Below are positions 1 through 27,384 of a stretch of 64,000 nt of DNA, piece by piece. This DNA is from Syngnathus acus (taxonomy: Eukaryota > Chordata > Actinopteri > Syngnathiformes > Syngnathidae). Made by a program: the position numbers and the translations under genes. Position 1 is the stretch's first letter. Every line of letters starts with the position of its first letter. The stretch lies in NCBI RefSeq assembly GCF_901709675.1, contig NC_051090.1, forward strand, positions 3,035,342 through 3,099,341. The letters run 5' to 3'. A model generated the notes under the pieces. That model did no database searches and was not told where the DNA came from. It saw only the letters and a program-made list of their open reading frames with translations.

Positions 1-9594
<9,594 letters not shown>

Positions 9595-11030
9595 GCGGCG
9601 GGAGGCTCGGCGCACAAAAGGGCTAGCTACTTAAAGGATGCGCGGGGATAAGAGACTTCTTCATGTCGGAGGGTCGCTTGAAGCTAAGACATTCCTCGGC
9701 AAAGGTTTGGGAAACTGGGTTTCGGGGTGAAATTTCAGGGCCCGATACATTTTCCGGAAAGTCTACTTCTGTGCCTTACTGTAAGTCTTCCAGTACCTCT
9801 GATAACACTATTAGCTCAGTGGCCACTGAGCCTTGAGTAGCACAGTAACATCGGCAAACATAGTGCAAGAGTCACAGAAAGGCAGAAGTGAAATCCTTGG
9901 AAAATCTCATGGCGCTAACACTTGGGAAAAAAACGTTGTGCACAAGTAGGGAAACATCGACAAACAGTTGAATCAAGTTTACCTGGAAAGGTTCGACAGC
10001 ATTTTTTTTTTTTTTTTTAGATTCCCAAAACGTCACCCCAAAGCCCAAAATTCCAACCTTTTTTTGAGTAGCGCATCTTCCCCACCAAAACCTCATGCAA
10101 GATTCCGTTTGCAATAAGACACGCCAGCGTGCCTGGCAAAGCAGTGGGATGATAGATTTTGGTTTTATTTTGTGCTTTTTTTTTTTTTTTTTGTCCTACC
10201 CTGCACGCCAATCGACGCGTTCATAAGCAAAAAAGGAAAAAAAAAAAAGCATGCTTGGAAAAGATGAAAAGCAGAGTATTTTTTTGGGGAGAAATGTATT
10301 TTTTATGATTCAGAGCTGAACCTCCTCGGTTGTAAATGTTGGGCTATTTAACGCGCGAGCGCCTGTGGGGAAATCCTCAGGGAAGTCAGTTGTAAAAAGA
10401 GAAACGTATATAGAGATCTAAATATATCTGACCCCACCCCCCCCTCCTCTCAAGGCGTCCTTAACGGCTATTAATCACCCGTCTAACCAAATAAGCAGCT
10501 GCCTTTAGAGGTTGTGATGCATAGATATACACGCGCACACGACTCGTAACTTATTTTACTCTGTATATATTTTAGAACATGTCAAAGCAGTTTTTTTTTT
10601 TTTGGTCCTCCTTCCTTGTACTCTAATGCACTGCAGAGGACGCCATGCTCATGTGATGAGTCATTCATAACCCAACTTTGTTTTTTTTAATTCCACGCTG
10701 GGATGAACTGCCTTTTTTTTGTGATGTCACAGCTGAGAGAAGGAAAAGAGGTGTGGGCTGGACTGTAGCATCCATATCCCACCACACATTTCTTCAACCT
10801 CGGAATCCAAAGATGGAGATGTTTCCCATTTGTCCACCAAGCAAGTAGAACATTTCTCCCCTGTCGGTCACTGCTTGTCTGGTACATTCTAAATGCTGTT
10901 TATTATTTAAAGAATTTTTTTTTTTCTTCACCTGGGAGAGCTTTGATTTTAGAGGCACATTTTTTGGGGGGTTTTGTTCACTCACATTACCAGCCTTCTC
11001 TCTGGATGAATAAAGATCTAATCATACATT
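9595..11030 (+). terminator. fryl: fryl 3' UTR with polyadenylation signal
   Basis: This is non-coding sequence after the TGA at 9592-9594, with many T-runs. A canonical AATAAA lies at 11009-11014, giving a 3' UTR of about 1.4 kb. No other gene is seen in it. The end faces the zar1 3' end only about 140 bp away. Confidence 0.7.
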
Positions 11031-11167
11031 CATTCGTGGCTGGAATTGGTTTTCTTCTCACCCTTTTTGAAAGCTTTGCCCATTTTCAGACCCGTGACCT
11101 CTGAACTGTTGAGGCTGATGAAAATTAATACAATGTCATGGAACCATAAGAAATGCAAGGTAGACGT

Positions 11168-11173
11168 TTTAAT
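11168..11173 (-). terminator. zar1: Probable zar1 polyadenylation signal (ATTAAA)
   Basis: The common variant ATTAAA reads on the minus strand 85 nt after the zar1 stop. It gives a very short 3' UTR that ends about 140 bp from the convergent fryl end. Confidence 0.45.
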
Positions 11174-11257
11174 AGTGAATGTGCGTGGCGACGCCATCGC
11201 TGCAACAAAACATGAACCAAAGTAGTGAAACAATCCGGCATCCGCTTGCCGCTGCAG

Positions 11258-12583
11258 TCAGATGATGTATTTGAAGCTGAAGGTGCTGTCGCACGAGAGT
11301 CGCTTGCCTTTGCAGCGGCCGCACAAGTCCTGCCTGTGCGGACGCTTGGGGTCCACATGGCGTTGGGTTAAGGCACAGCAGCAGCGGGCTTTGTTGCAAG
11401 TCTGGACATGAGATGGATGACAATTTAATCATGTTGAATTTTTAAATAGTTTTAATTAAAAGCAGTGACTCACGTGACATGTGATGTCCTCCACACGGTA
11501 TGGGTTGAACTCCTTTTGGCATTTCCTGCAGTATTGTTTGAAATAAACCTGGAATGCATGATCGTGGGATGGTTAGGATCAGAAGCGCTGACCCAGATTT
11601 GCAACCAAGTATGTACTCACCTTATTGGTGCCTTGAACGCACCACACGTAAGCGCTTTCCCATCTCAAATTGCAATCCTTGCAATGATAATAGCCGTACT
11701 TCTGCTCCAGGAACTAAATTGAAATGATTTTTATTTTATTTTTTTAAACATACAAATGCTAATTTTGAGGTTACTTCACATTGTTTGTAATCCGCAAAGT
11801 TTAAAGACATTTCTCTACTAGTGTGTGTGTGTTAAGGGTATTTATGATGTACAATAAATAGTTGTTTTTTTAATTAAAATAGTAAAGCATCTTGGGACTT
11901 TCCCCAAAAGACTTTACAAACTCTTATTCTACCTGGAAGCGAATTCGAGTTTTCCCCTTTGAAACCTCGTCGCTCGTCGGCTGCTCTTCTGACTTGAGCG
12001 GCTTCTCCTTCCCGCCTTCTCCTTCCTCCTCCCCCTCCTCCTCCTGTTTCTCCTCAACGTCGGCGGCCTCGATCGCAGCAGCTTCGACCTCCTTATCCAC
12101 TTTCGTCGCAGCAGCCTCCTCGTTGTCCTCGGCTACAAAGCAGGTGATGTTCCGGTAGGCGACGGGGGAGTAGAGCGCCAGCGAACGCGGGTACCGAACA
12201 ACCGTCTTGGGGCTTCCGCTTTCGCCGGACGTCACGGAACTCTCGGAGGCCTTCTTGCGCCGGAACTCTCGCTTCATGGACACGAGGGTTCTCGGCCCCA
12301 GGGAGCACTGAACCGAGGCATCCTGCTTGGGGTTGACCTGGACGGCCACGTCCTTGGTGTTTGCCTTTCGGAGCCTCGGCGTGAGTTTGGGGTTGATTTG
12401 AGACAAGATGGACTTGAGCTGGGCCCGCTGCTGGTTGTTGAACGCCTCCGAAGCCTCGCCATAGTGGGACAGGTAACTACTTTTGTACTTCCACGGAACC
12501 TCTTTGTGCCGGTACCGGCCCACGTAAGGATTGTAAGATGGATAGAAATAGCCTTCGACTGGGTCGTCACCATATGTTGCCAT
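11258..12583 (-). CDS. zar1: Zygote arrest protein 1 (ZAR1)
   Basis: ZAR1 is an oocyte protein that binds and represses maternal mRNAs and supports the oocyte-to-embryo transition (family knowledge). Exons (minus): 12583-11933, 11713-11621, 11548-11474, 11401-11258 (stop TGA), all phase 0, 320 aa. The N-terminus has GYFYPSYNPYVGRYRH and LKSILSQINPKLTPRLRK, the conserved ZAR boxes. The middle is acidic and low in complexity (E/K/A-rich, about residues 165-205). The C-terminal 100 residues hold the zinc-binding domain with pairs such as CKDC, CRKC, CHTC and CGRC, ending in CDSTFSFKY. I chose the ATG at 12583 because MATYGDD is the family start. An in-frame ATG 78 nt upstream (12661) reads into unrelated sequence and is probably 5' UTR. 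Synteny with fryl and slc10a4 supports ZAR1 rather than ZAR1L. Confidence 0.94.
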
Positions 12584-12636
12584 TTTGTTAGTTTTTAATT
12601 TTTTTTTCCAAGCAGCAATGCTGAGGAGTTGGTCAT

Positions 12637-12650
12637 TTAAATTGCACGTG
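12637..12650 (-). promoter_or_regulatory. zar1: Putative zar1 core promoter: E-box next to a TTTAAA-like element
   Basis: A palindromic E-box CACGTG (12645-12650) adjoins CAATTTAAAT on the minus strand, about 55-65 bp upstream of the zar1 ATG. Oocyte genes are often driven by E-boxes bound by FIGLA-type bHLH factors. Applying that here is inference. Confidence 0.35.
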
Positions 12651-12661
12651 TGACTTGTCAA

Positions 12662-13335
12662 TCAGGACTGATTCAACGCAGGCGTGTTTCCCGCCAAAAG
12701 GCAGGGGGGCGCGTCCAGTAATGGCGGCCATGTTGGGAGGGGCGACGTTACCGTTAAAGGCAAACGGTGCTATAAGATTAGCATATTAAAATGTTTTACC
12801 AGTGGCAGGTTTTGTTTGTTTCTCCTTTATCTCACTATTTAAATTTCTGTTACAGCTGTGTGACCTTTGAGAACATTGAGCACTTTGATATTTCTCTGAA
12901 ATGTGAAGTGCATTCTAAATAAATATATCATGAATAATATTAAACATTGACTTAAATAGGTTCTTGAGCCAAGAAAAGACATTTTTCATTCTGTACAATT
13001 TTAATTTCCTCCATATATTTTTTTTCTCCATATACACATTTTACATCTGTTCGTACACACAAAATGGCTGATTGTTACATTCACAGACTGGTGTTTTCAC
13101 GCATGTTTTTTTTTTTTAAATGATACACATTGAGAATTTGTATCTCGTTCATTCTTTCCAATTGGCAATCGAATATCAAAAAGATAAAAACGTGGCTATT
13201 AACGTTTTAATTTCTTGTAAGAGGTTGAAAAGGCCAGAATGTCCATATACAGTACTGATTTGAAATTATGATCAAAAATACAAAATAAAAAGAGTTGTGA
13301 TTTGAGATGAAACTTTTTTTTTTAGCCATAGTTTT
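12662..13335. other. Intergenic region between zar1 and slc10a4
   Basis: AT-rich sequence with homopolymer T-runs and no coding potential. It contains the upstream flank of zar1 and runs to the slc10a4 polyadenylation signal. Nothing else is recognised. Confidence 0.6.
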
Positions 13336-13341
13336 TTTATT
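13336..13341 (-). terminator. slc10a4: slc10a4 polyadenylation signal
   Basis: AATAAA on the minus strand, about 112 nt after the stop codon; the first canonical signal downstream. Confidence 0.55.
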
Positions 13342-13452
13342 TGCGATCGATTGCCAATTGAAAATGGAAATACAGGGATTATTGAGGCCTTCCATGCATC
13401 AGCCTGTCTTATATTCTTTTGTTTCATGTACGTCACATTAACTTTGTGTTTG

Positions 13453-15147
13453 TCACACAGGCGTAGGGTTTGGCGGGCAGGGGTCCAGCATGATGGTGTT
13501 TGGGTCGCTCACCGTCACCGCCCCGTACGAAGCGTCAAAATCGACATCCTCGTCCTGGAAGCGTTGGTACGTGATGTCCGTATCCTCACCGTCCCGCCGG
13601 GCCGGCGGCTCCTCCTTGCCCAGCACCTGCTTGCGGTACGTCCGGTACGCCAGGATGAAGACGCCCGCCTCGGCCGCCTGGAAGAGCGCGTAGAGTAGCG
13701 GGAACATGTACATGCCGCCCATCAGCTGCGGCGGGAAGGCCAGCTTGAGGATGGCGGTGCATAGCTGCACGTTCTGGCAGCCCGTCTCCAGCGAGACGGC
13801 GCGACGGCAGTTGGGCGGCAGATGGAACAACACGGCCAGGCCGTAGCCCGCCGCGTAGCCGCACATGGGCATCAACAGGGCCACGACGTACACGGAGGGC
13901 GGGATGGCCGACAGCAGCTCGGGGCCCAGCATGGCCGCCGTCAGGATGAAGAGCAGCACCAGGGTGATGAGTAGAGACCACAGCGACGCCTGAACACACA
14001 CCAGGTATGTTCACATGCATTGAAGGGCTTTAACACTGTTTCTACTAAAATGGCCATACCCCAGTTATTTTCCCCCAAGCCACTACTAGAGGAGATGACA
14101 GTGCTGACCCGTTCCTCTAACATCTTGCTGTACTTCTCTGATGCAATTTGGCAATAGGCCTGCCTTGTTCTTGTCATTGCCCATTGAATTCAAGTGAAAA
14201 TCCAATCATCTGTTCAGTAATTTGGGGAACACATCATCAATCTCTATGTGATACCCTGGCTAGCGCACAAACATGGATTTACATGACGCTCTACCTTCAA
14301 GACGGTGTCGGCCACACGCGTGTAGCGGTAGCGCAGCATGACGCCGAGGCCGATGGGGATGAGCGTGCTGCACAGTGTCAAGATGATGGCGCCAAAGGGC
14401 ATGAGGTTGACCACGGGCGTGTTGATCCACGCGCGGCTGTAGATCCACAGGCACAGCGGCATCAGCACCAAGGCCAGCAGCGTCGACGAGATGGTCATGA
14501 TGATGCTGTTGGAGACCCGACACACAACTTGATGACATGGAACATTCTATTGCATGGGGATAGTTATTGTGGGGAATTAAAAAAAAAAATCTTTTTTTTT
14601 TTTTGTGATTGGCTAGCGACCAATCCAGAGTGTACCCTGAATAGCAAAAATGGATTGATGGCATCGACAACTACTTTTTGGGGAATATAGACTTTCCTAT
14701 TTAAACAAACAAAAAGAAGTTGTGGAAGCAGGCTGGCTACCTGAGGTTCATCTCTCCGTGCACCAGCAGCGACATAATGTTGGACAAGTTACCCCCTGGG
14801 CAGCATCCGCACAGCAGCACGGCCATGGCGGCCACGTCGTCCAGGGAGAAGGCGAGTGCCAGCAGGAAGGCGACAAGGGGCATGATGACGAACTGGCACA
14901 CGACGGCCAGCAGCACCCCGATCGGCCGTCGGATGTGCTCGCCCAGCTGGCTGACGTCCACGGTGCAGCCCAGCCCGAGCATGGTGAAGCACAGCACCAA
15001 ACCCACGAACACGTTGATGCCGTGACTCAGTGGCGAGTCCCAGAAAGCGGGCACCACGCTCAAGACGTCGGCAGCGGCGGGGGGCTCGGACGGCGGCGAG
15101 CCCACCGTCAGCTCCAAGCCTCCCGATGGTGCGCTGGAGTTGGCCAT
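13453..15147 (-). CDS. slc10a4: Sodium/bile acid cotransporter family member 4 (SLC10A4)
   Basis: A polytopic membrane protein of the SLC10 fold. In mammals SLC10A4 is an orphan carrier on synaptic vesicles of cholinergic and aminergic neurons (family knowledge). Exons (minus): 15147-14741, 14505-14295, 13989-13453 (TGA), phases 2 and 0, 384 aa. The family signatures are CCPGGNLSNIMSLL in exon 1, MTISSTLLALVLMPL and LCSTLIPIGLGV in exon 2, and GYGLAVLFHLPPNC, SLETGCQNVQLCTAILKLAF in exon 3. About nine hydrophobic helices are visible. The N-terminus is short (about 30 residues before the first helix), so the protein is shorter than the roughly 437-aa human protein. The C-terminal tail is acidic with possible sorting tyrosines. 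The first exon and the last exon are strongly CpG-rich. Confidence 0.93.
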
Positions 15148-15281
15148 GGCGCAGCGCCCCGGTCTCTCCTGTTACGCACGGCTCGCTCGCTACGGCGCAG
15201 GGGCGAGAGGACGCGACGGTGCCATGGTGGGCGTCCGTGGCGCGCGATTTCCGAAGAGGAAGAACTGGCGTCCCGGACTCC

Positions 15282-15291
15282 CCTTTTATAG
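15282..15291 (-). promoter_or_regulatory. slc10a4: TATA box of slc10a4
   Basis: CTATAAAAGG reads on the minus strand 136-145 bp upstream of the ATG, inside a CpG-rich region. It predicts a start site near 15255-15260 and a 5' UTR of about 110 nt. Confidence 0.65.
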
Positions 15292-15314
15292 CGTGCCCAA
15301 CCCGCACGGATGCA

Positions 15315-15328
15315 TGCGCGCGCGCGCG
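15315..15328. repeat. Alternating CG tract upstream of the slc10a4 TATA box
   Basis: An uninterrupted alternating (GC)n run, preceded by ATGCAT, lies about 25 bp upstream of the TATA box. Such tracts can adopt Z-DNA. Confidence 0.7.
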
Positions 15329-15349
15329 CACCAGAGGGACGCAACTTTC

Positions 15350-16781
15350 GCTGCGCCCGAATGATGGTCTCGGAATCAAATCATGCACAAACGCAACCAA
15401 TGAATGACAAGCGGATCCCAAGACGATGCTCAAAATTCTCAAAATGCATCATTTGGACCAAAATCAGAACAGAATTCAACTCGTTATAGTGTATTTATTA
15501 TATTTATTTTTCAAAATGTTTTAGGGAATTTCTGTTAGCTTTGTCATATTTTTGGAAGTCTAAATCATCTTTACTAAGTTGTCTTATTTGATACATTGGA
15601 AGCTCAAAATTGAAAATATGTCATGTTCTTAAAGATGACATTGTCATTGATGTTTCCAAGAACATATGTGTTCCAGTGGTGAAATCTGAGCATCTGATCA
15701 GGGTTCGAGCATCTCCTCATGTTTGTTTGTGTGTCCGCAGACGGACGGGCAGCCTGTGTTATCACGCGCTGACATCGCGCACAGGAAATAAAAGCGCCCC
15801 GTCTCGTCAGGAGAGGACGGGAAGATGACGAAGAGGAGGGTGACTCAACTCAGGACTGTCGTCAGACTCCAAACACAGCCAATAAGCTAATGGGCCACTC
15901 AAGGTATGGAATGAAGCATTGCTTGCTTGTGTTTAACCTATGGGAAGATTTTGGGAGCTTTTATTCCATATCCATCATATCCCAACAACGCTTTTAGATG
16001 TGATTTATGTCTGCCCTGCAATTGAATGTGCTCTGCTAAATGCTTAAAATCATTTACATATAGCAATCCTTACAATGAGTTATTTTACTATGAGTTGCAC
16101 CAATATGCCAATGTTTTTGCACCAAGGTCATACTGAGAGAGGAAACTGAGAGAGCATATTCGAATAGTCTGATGAATGAGCCAATTTTGAGCTGATGCTA
16201 ATCTGGAAGCGATTCTGGAGATGTGGTCCCTCTGTCAGACCTTTTTAATAACACTGGCGTCTGTCTCTAATACCTAAGGCTGAATGATTTTAAAAAATAG
16301 ATATTCTCATTGCAATGTTTTAGCCACAATGTTAAAAAAAGCAACATTAATTACTATAAAATATATTTTTTAAAGTATTTTAATTGCAGCCAATATATTT
16401 GATCTCGCTGACAATCTACAGCTAAAGCTTAACGAAAATGTTCGATTACATACTGTTTGGGAAACACAAATGTAAAAAGATAATCTTACAAAAAACTCTT
16501 TCATGTTTACAAAAAAAAATGTGGTTAAGGTCTTTGATGTTAATGGTGACACGCACATTGAATGCATTTCTGTTCCCTGAAATGCATCATTGTAATTCTT
16601 TGTACGCTTTTACTTTTAATGGCTGCGTCAGTGGATTGAAAGTCACCCAAAGGACAACATGTGCTTTGTAGGAGACGAGCAAGATAATAAATATCAAACC
16701 GCAAGATCAAAACACTCATTTTGTGTTATTTGCAATGTAGTGAAAGAACAAAATCAACGAAAAATACAAGGTTTTCGAGGT
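15350..16781. other. Intergenic region between slc10a4 and the slain2 3' end
   Basis: AT-rich, with no long open frame of coding character. A small GC-rich patch (about 15720-15840) reads as neither an exon nor a known element. Nothing else is seen. Confidence 0.55.
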
Positions 16782-18426
16782 TTTATTTCAAATGTGATTT
16801 ACATGGGAAAAACAACTTTGTCATGTTTGTGGCTTTTTTAAAAAAAAAAAAAGTCAAATAACAAAAAATGTCACACAAAAGGTGTGGTTGCTGTTGGTCT
16901 TTTTTTTTTAGCAACATTCTGTCAAGCTTCTCACTTTCCTGTCTGAGGCACCTCTTCTCTCTTTGTAATAAATAACTTTTAATTTACACATTAGATATAA
17001 ATATGAAGGCGTGTAGTCAAACCTTTTTCCTTCTTCCTCAAAGCAATCATAATAAATGTAATTCATTTCCATTACAAAAATAGGCAGGCAGGCAAATCAA
17101 TAAAAGCTTTGCAAAACCATAAATTGGCACCAAAATTAAAACAAAAAGACACTTTCAAATCAGAGGCACTAGTTTATAAACGAGCCACCACACCAACAAG
17201 TACCAACACTGGCACACAAATATAATCAATCTGGTAACTTTCTTCCCCCCCCTCTGTTTATTTTTTTTGTTGAGCATGGAGAATTACTGTGGGCTTTTGA
17301 ATTGAAATTCTCTAATGTATTTCTTTTTTACAATTCGAAACCATTCCCAGGTGTCTTCAGACAACTGTGACAAGCTTTAAGCTCAAGAATTACGGCACAC
17401 TTGTTTTAGCTGTTGCTAATGAGAAAGCCATCAAAACAAAATCAATGCATGGATTGTCCCCTTTTATGTTCATTGGCAAAAAATGGAAGCAAGTCCAAAA
17501 TTGGCACTAGCTAACAAAAAGCTACCTCACGTTTTTTTGCGCCGACTTTAGCAAATTTGCCATCGTTAGCAAAACAATCAAGGCTATTGTGGTTGCCAGA
17601 GTTCCCAATTGTCAATTCATTGTCGGATTAGCTTCACAGCTAAACTGAATCCAAAACAATCAAAGCCCTTAATGATTAAGAAATAATAATAATCTATAAA
17701 TGAGCCTTTGGAAACGTAAAAATGCTTTGGAGCGTTAGCATTGCAAATTGAGGTTCAAACGTACATTAAAAAACATAGTCAAAAATCAAAACAATACTGA
17801 TATGGACGTGTGGCATTTTTTAAAAGGATCCTCCGTTGTGTGGGTGCATATTCCTTTTTTTTGTGCTCTTTCTGTACTACCATCAAATGTGGCCAAAGTG
17901 CTGGCTAAAAGGAAAGTAGTAATTGTCATCAAAGTACACTTGAGAGTAGACTTTTCTGATCTTTGTATGTCGAAGAGCACTCAGGAGTTTCAGAGTCCCC
18001 AGTTTTCTTGAATGCAGCATATGAAGTCTGAGCTGGTGTCATCATTAATGACAAGAATGGCGTCTCGAATAGGAACAAGGGAGGATCCCTTCAAATCTTT
18101 TTCATTTGTCAACTTGTGCATTCTCTCTAGGTGCTTTAACTTCTTTTTAATACGAGGACATTTTTTTTTAATTTAGCTGGCCACACATTAGTGCCATTGC
18201 AGAGGTCAGGTTGCTTGTCGGGTTTCCACATGAAGGACTGACAGCCGAGTTTGATCTTTGGCGTTCTCCTCATCTGAATTGCGTATACATCTTCTTTGTT
18301 TCTTTGAAATGTTCCTGGGACATTGTGACCGTTAAGAGTCACCAAGGTAGATAAAGTGCCATGCGGTGGTCCATCTGACTCAAATGATTGACAGTTTGAG
18401 TAGAGCGCCCTCTGCTGGGCAAGCAG
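16782..18426 (-). terminator. slain2: slain2 3' UTR with candidate polyadenylation signals
   Basis: AT-rich non-coding sequence follows the slain2 stop. AATAAA on the minus strand occurs at 17263-17258 and 16787-16782; either could end the transcript, with a UTR of about 1.2 or 1.6 kb. No coding sequence is seen. Confidence 0.45.
18407..18418 (-). promoter_or_regulatory. CTCF-like core motif after the slain2 stop codon
   Basis: CCAGCAGAGGGC on the minus strand is a 12 of 12 match to the CTCF core CCASYAGRKGGC. It lies 9 bp beyond the slain2 stop. Occupancy is unknown. Confidence 0.35.
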
Positions 18427-24690
<6,264 letters not shown>

Positions 24691-24719
24691 GGTGAAGTCC
24701 TCCCTCGCTAACCCTCACT

Positions 24720-25572
24720 CAGCGCCCCCCTCCCCGAGGGAAGAAAAGGCGCTGGTCCGGGGTTGATCGAGTCTCTCGTCGGTTCCTCGGAACTCCCTCC
24801 CTGTCCGTGACGTCCTTCGTGTCTGCCGCAGAGACGTCGATCACCCGCGGTGGTTGTTTAGCAGAGTTAAAAAGCTTGCTTGCCCCTGCTCGGCCCTTTC
24901 CACAACACACGTCACAACGTTTGAGACAGGCTCTGGCAGCTGATGTCACTCCCGGACGGGGGCGCGCGCATAACCAACACCTATTTGCGCGTTCATGACA
25001 AGAAAAAAAAAAAAAAACTCCTGTTGCGCAACTTTTTGCTCGCCTCTCGATGAGAATTCATGTATCATGTAAATGCTTTTTTTCCCTTTCTTTTTTGTTT
25101 TTCATTTTTCCACATTAATTTATTTTCTGTGTGGCGATTGATACCACAGGAGGGCGCTCTGGGACAAGGCATTTCCGGTATAAATAGGAAGTCCCAAGTT
25201 ACCGTAAATTGCCAGGTTCGGATGGCTGGGCTCACCCTGTACTGGATGTAGGAGGGAATCTGCCAGTTATTGGTTTTGTATTTCAGGCGGACTAACCTAT
25301 TCAAGCTTTTATGTTTGTCCCGTCTTTTTGTTTTGGGTCACTTCCTCGTAACGTTTCTATAATAAATATTGTAAACTTCATTTCTTCTTGTGTCATTTAG
25401 CAACAGACCACCTGCGTTACATTTGCAATAAGTCAGTAGTAAAGAATAAAAATGTATTTGGGAAAGGCCACAAAATGTCATAATACAATCCCAACCCCAC
25501 TGAAAGCAGAAATTAAGATTTGTAATTCAAACCAAAGAATAACAATCACATTTGTGATGAACATCATGCCTC
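24720..25572. other. slain2 promoter region and intergenic DNA
   Basis: Bases about 24720-24980 are GC/CpG-rich, as expected for the slain2 promoter and 5' UTR (minus strand). The remainder is AT-rich and without coding potential. A minus-strand AATAAA at 25124-25119 could end the ZNF-A transcript, but it is far from the stop. Confidence 0.5.
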
Positions 25573-25785
25573 TCAGCTTTCCATGGATGTATCCATTTTG
25601 TCAAACACAAAGTAACGAATATCAAACATGTCTAGGCTGACTCTCAATAAACAAAGTGGAGCGAACAAAACAAATCTCAGCCTTCCACGAATGTATCCAA
25701 TTTGTCAAACATCCCAAACACAACGTAATGAATATCAAACATTTCTGAGCTGACTCCTAATAAACAAAGTGGGGGGAACAAAACA
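25573..25785. repeat. Two-copy tandem duplication of about 104-110 bp
   Basis: Copy 1 (25573-25676) and copy 2 (25677-25785) both start TCAGC(T/C)TTCCA and both contain ATCAAACAT and AATAAACAAAGTGG near their ends. Copy 2 carries small insertions. It lies just beyond the ZNF-A stop, probably in its 3' UTR. Confidence 0.8.
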
Positions 25786-25904
25786 ACTTTAGTAAAGTTT
25801 TGATCGAGGGAAGTCATATTGCTCTGACAATGCGGAAAAATTAAGCTAGCTGAGTCCATACAATGGAAGAATATGGCATATAGTCAAAATAATAAATAAA
25901 TAAG

Positions 25905-27384
25905 TTATTTATCTCGTTTACAATGCACAATGTGAGACTTGAGCTTGTCCTTACGAGTGAAGCGTTTGCCACACGCATCACAGCTGAAGGGCTTGTCACC
26001 TGTGTGCGTTCTCATGTGTCTCTCCAGATTGCCTTTTACCAAAAACCCTTTGGCGCAAAACAAACAAGAGATTGAATCATTTTGACCGGGGACACTCTTG
26101 TGGCTTTTGTGTGTGCCCATGTGCCGCTTCAGGTGGTAGCTGCGGAGAAAGGCAAAACCGCACACGGTGCATACATAAGGCCTGACACCCGCGTGCATCT
26201 GAACATGATTGTTCAGGTCAGGCTTCCTGAGGAAGGTTTTCGTGCACATGGGACAGCTGAACTGCTGTGAGCCTGTGGGACTAGTGTGCGGCCTTGAGTG
26301 TTGTTGCTGGTTTCTCCTTCTCGCTGTGCGGCGCCGAGAGAAGGGTTCGCTGTTTGACGGATGTGGCACGGCGCCTTCGGAGTTTGCCAGAGTCACTTTG
26401 GCGGCATCGGGCTTGGAAGACACTTTGTGTTCCTTGTTAGATTTTTTGCAATGCTTGCCATTAGCTTCACCTTGACTTAGCTTCTCCACACTTTGGCCAT
26501 TAGCTTTACCGTGACTTCGCGTCTCCACACTTTGACTGTAGTGAAACTGGGAGGCTTCACCTTGGTCCTGATCACATTTGAAATCAGTCAAAGGGAATGT
26601 GTTAATGCCAGCCTCCTTCATCTTGTGCAATGGAAGCTGATCCCCATCCTGACAGCTCTGAATGTTCTTTTCTTCTGTTTTTATCAGGCTTTGGGTCTGG
26701 AGGCACTCTTCCTTGTGGTACTGCTGCGGCTCAGATCGACCAGCTTCTGGACTCTCCGGCAACACCTCCTGCAAGTCTACAAGCAAATACAGACAGGTTT
26801 GGAAAAGTTATTGAGCTTGCTTCCCTCTCTCTCTTAGGACAGATGTTATTTGAGGTCCTCAACGTGGCAAAAGAACATAAATACATCAAAAGTAAAGTTA
26901 AAAAGTCAGACAAAACCATCAGTGTGTAGGGTTACCGCCATCAAATATTTTTGAGCATTCGACTAACAGTCAAATTGATGAATCTGATTAAAAAAAGAAC
27001 TTCACAATGATTTAATGCAATAACGTCAAGTGCAGGTATTGCTTTTGTCCGCTTAGGGTCGCCATTTTCACGTTCCGTTGTAGCGTTGGTGGCAACTTTG
27101 TTTAAAGTGCCTTATCTAGCGAGGCAGTACCTAACGAAGCCTCGTAAAAAAAAAAAAAAATCTAAAAAAAATAGCTAAGTCAACAGACCTCGCGGAAAGA
27201 CACTATTACCCCTTACGACGGCGTGGAACAGTTCGTCTTGTCGCGCTTTCTCCTGTTTTGTTCGTTGAAGTTCCTCCTCATACTCTAATATGGTTCTCTC
27301 AAAAAGTTGTAAGATTCCCTCCACAGCAACGTTTAGTTGCTGCTTCATTAACTCCCTCAGCATTGTGACTTTTGGACGACACAT
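25905..27384 (-). CDS. C2H2 zinc-finger protein, ZNF-A (four fingers)
   Basis: Two exons (minus): 27384-27210 and 26776-25905 (TAA), phase-1 intron, 348 aa. Exon 1 encodes the helical N-terminal module shared by the array (MLRELMKQQLNVAVEGILQL, then FERTI..YEEEL). Exon 2 starts DLQEVLPESPEAG, has an acidic and then an Arg-rich linker (RRRTARRRN), and ends with four fingers: CPMC...H-x3-H, CTVC...H-x3-H, CLFC...H-x3-H, and a last finger CDAC...H-x3-C. The final zinc ligand is therefore Cys (C2HC). The linker holds a 13-residue tandem duplication (26460-26537). It is presumably a nuclear DNA-binding factor; target and partners are unknown. The exon 1 donor is not the strongest: the alternative GTC|GTAAGG is phase 0 and would break the frame, so GGG|GTAATA was chosen. 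Confidence 0.8.
26460..26537 (-). repeat. 39-bp tandem duplication in ZNF-A linker
   Basis: Two 39-bp copies (26460-26498 and 26499-26537), about 85% identical, encode the related peptides SVETRSHGKANGQ and SVEKLSQGEANGK. Confidence 0.9.

Noticed and set aside
14722-15291. 189-codon open frame on the plus strand across slc10a4 exon 1
   Set aside because: It is the antisense shadow of a GC-rich coding exon; the peptide is rich in H, Q, R and G with no domain, and it runs into the promoter.
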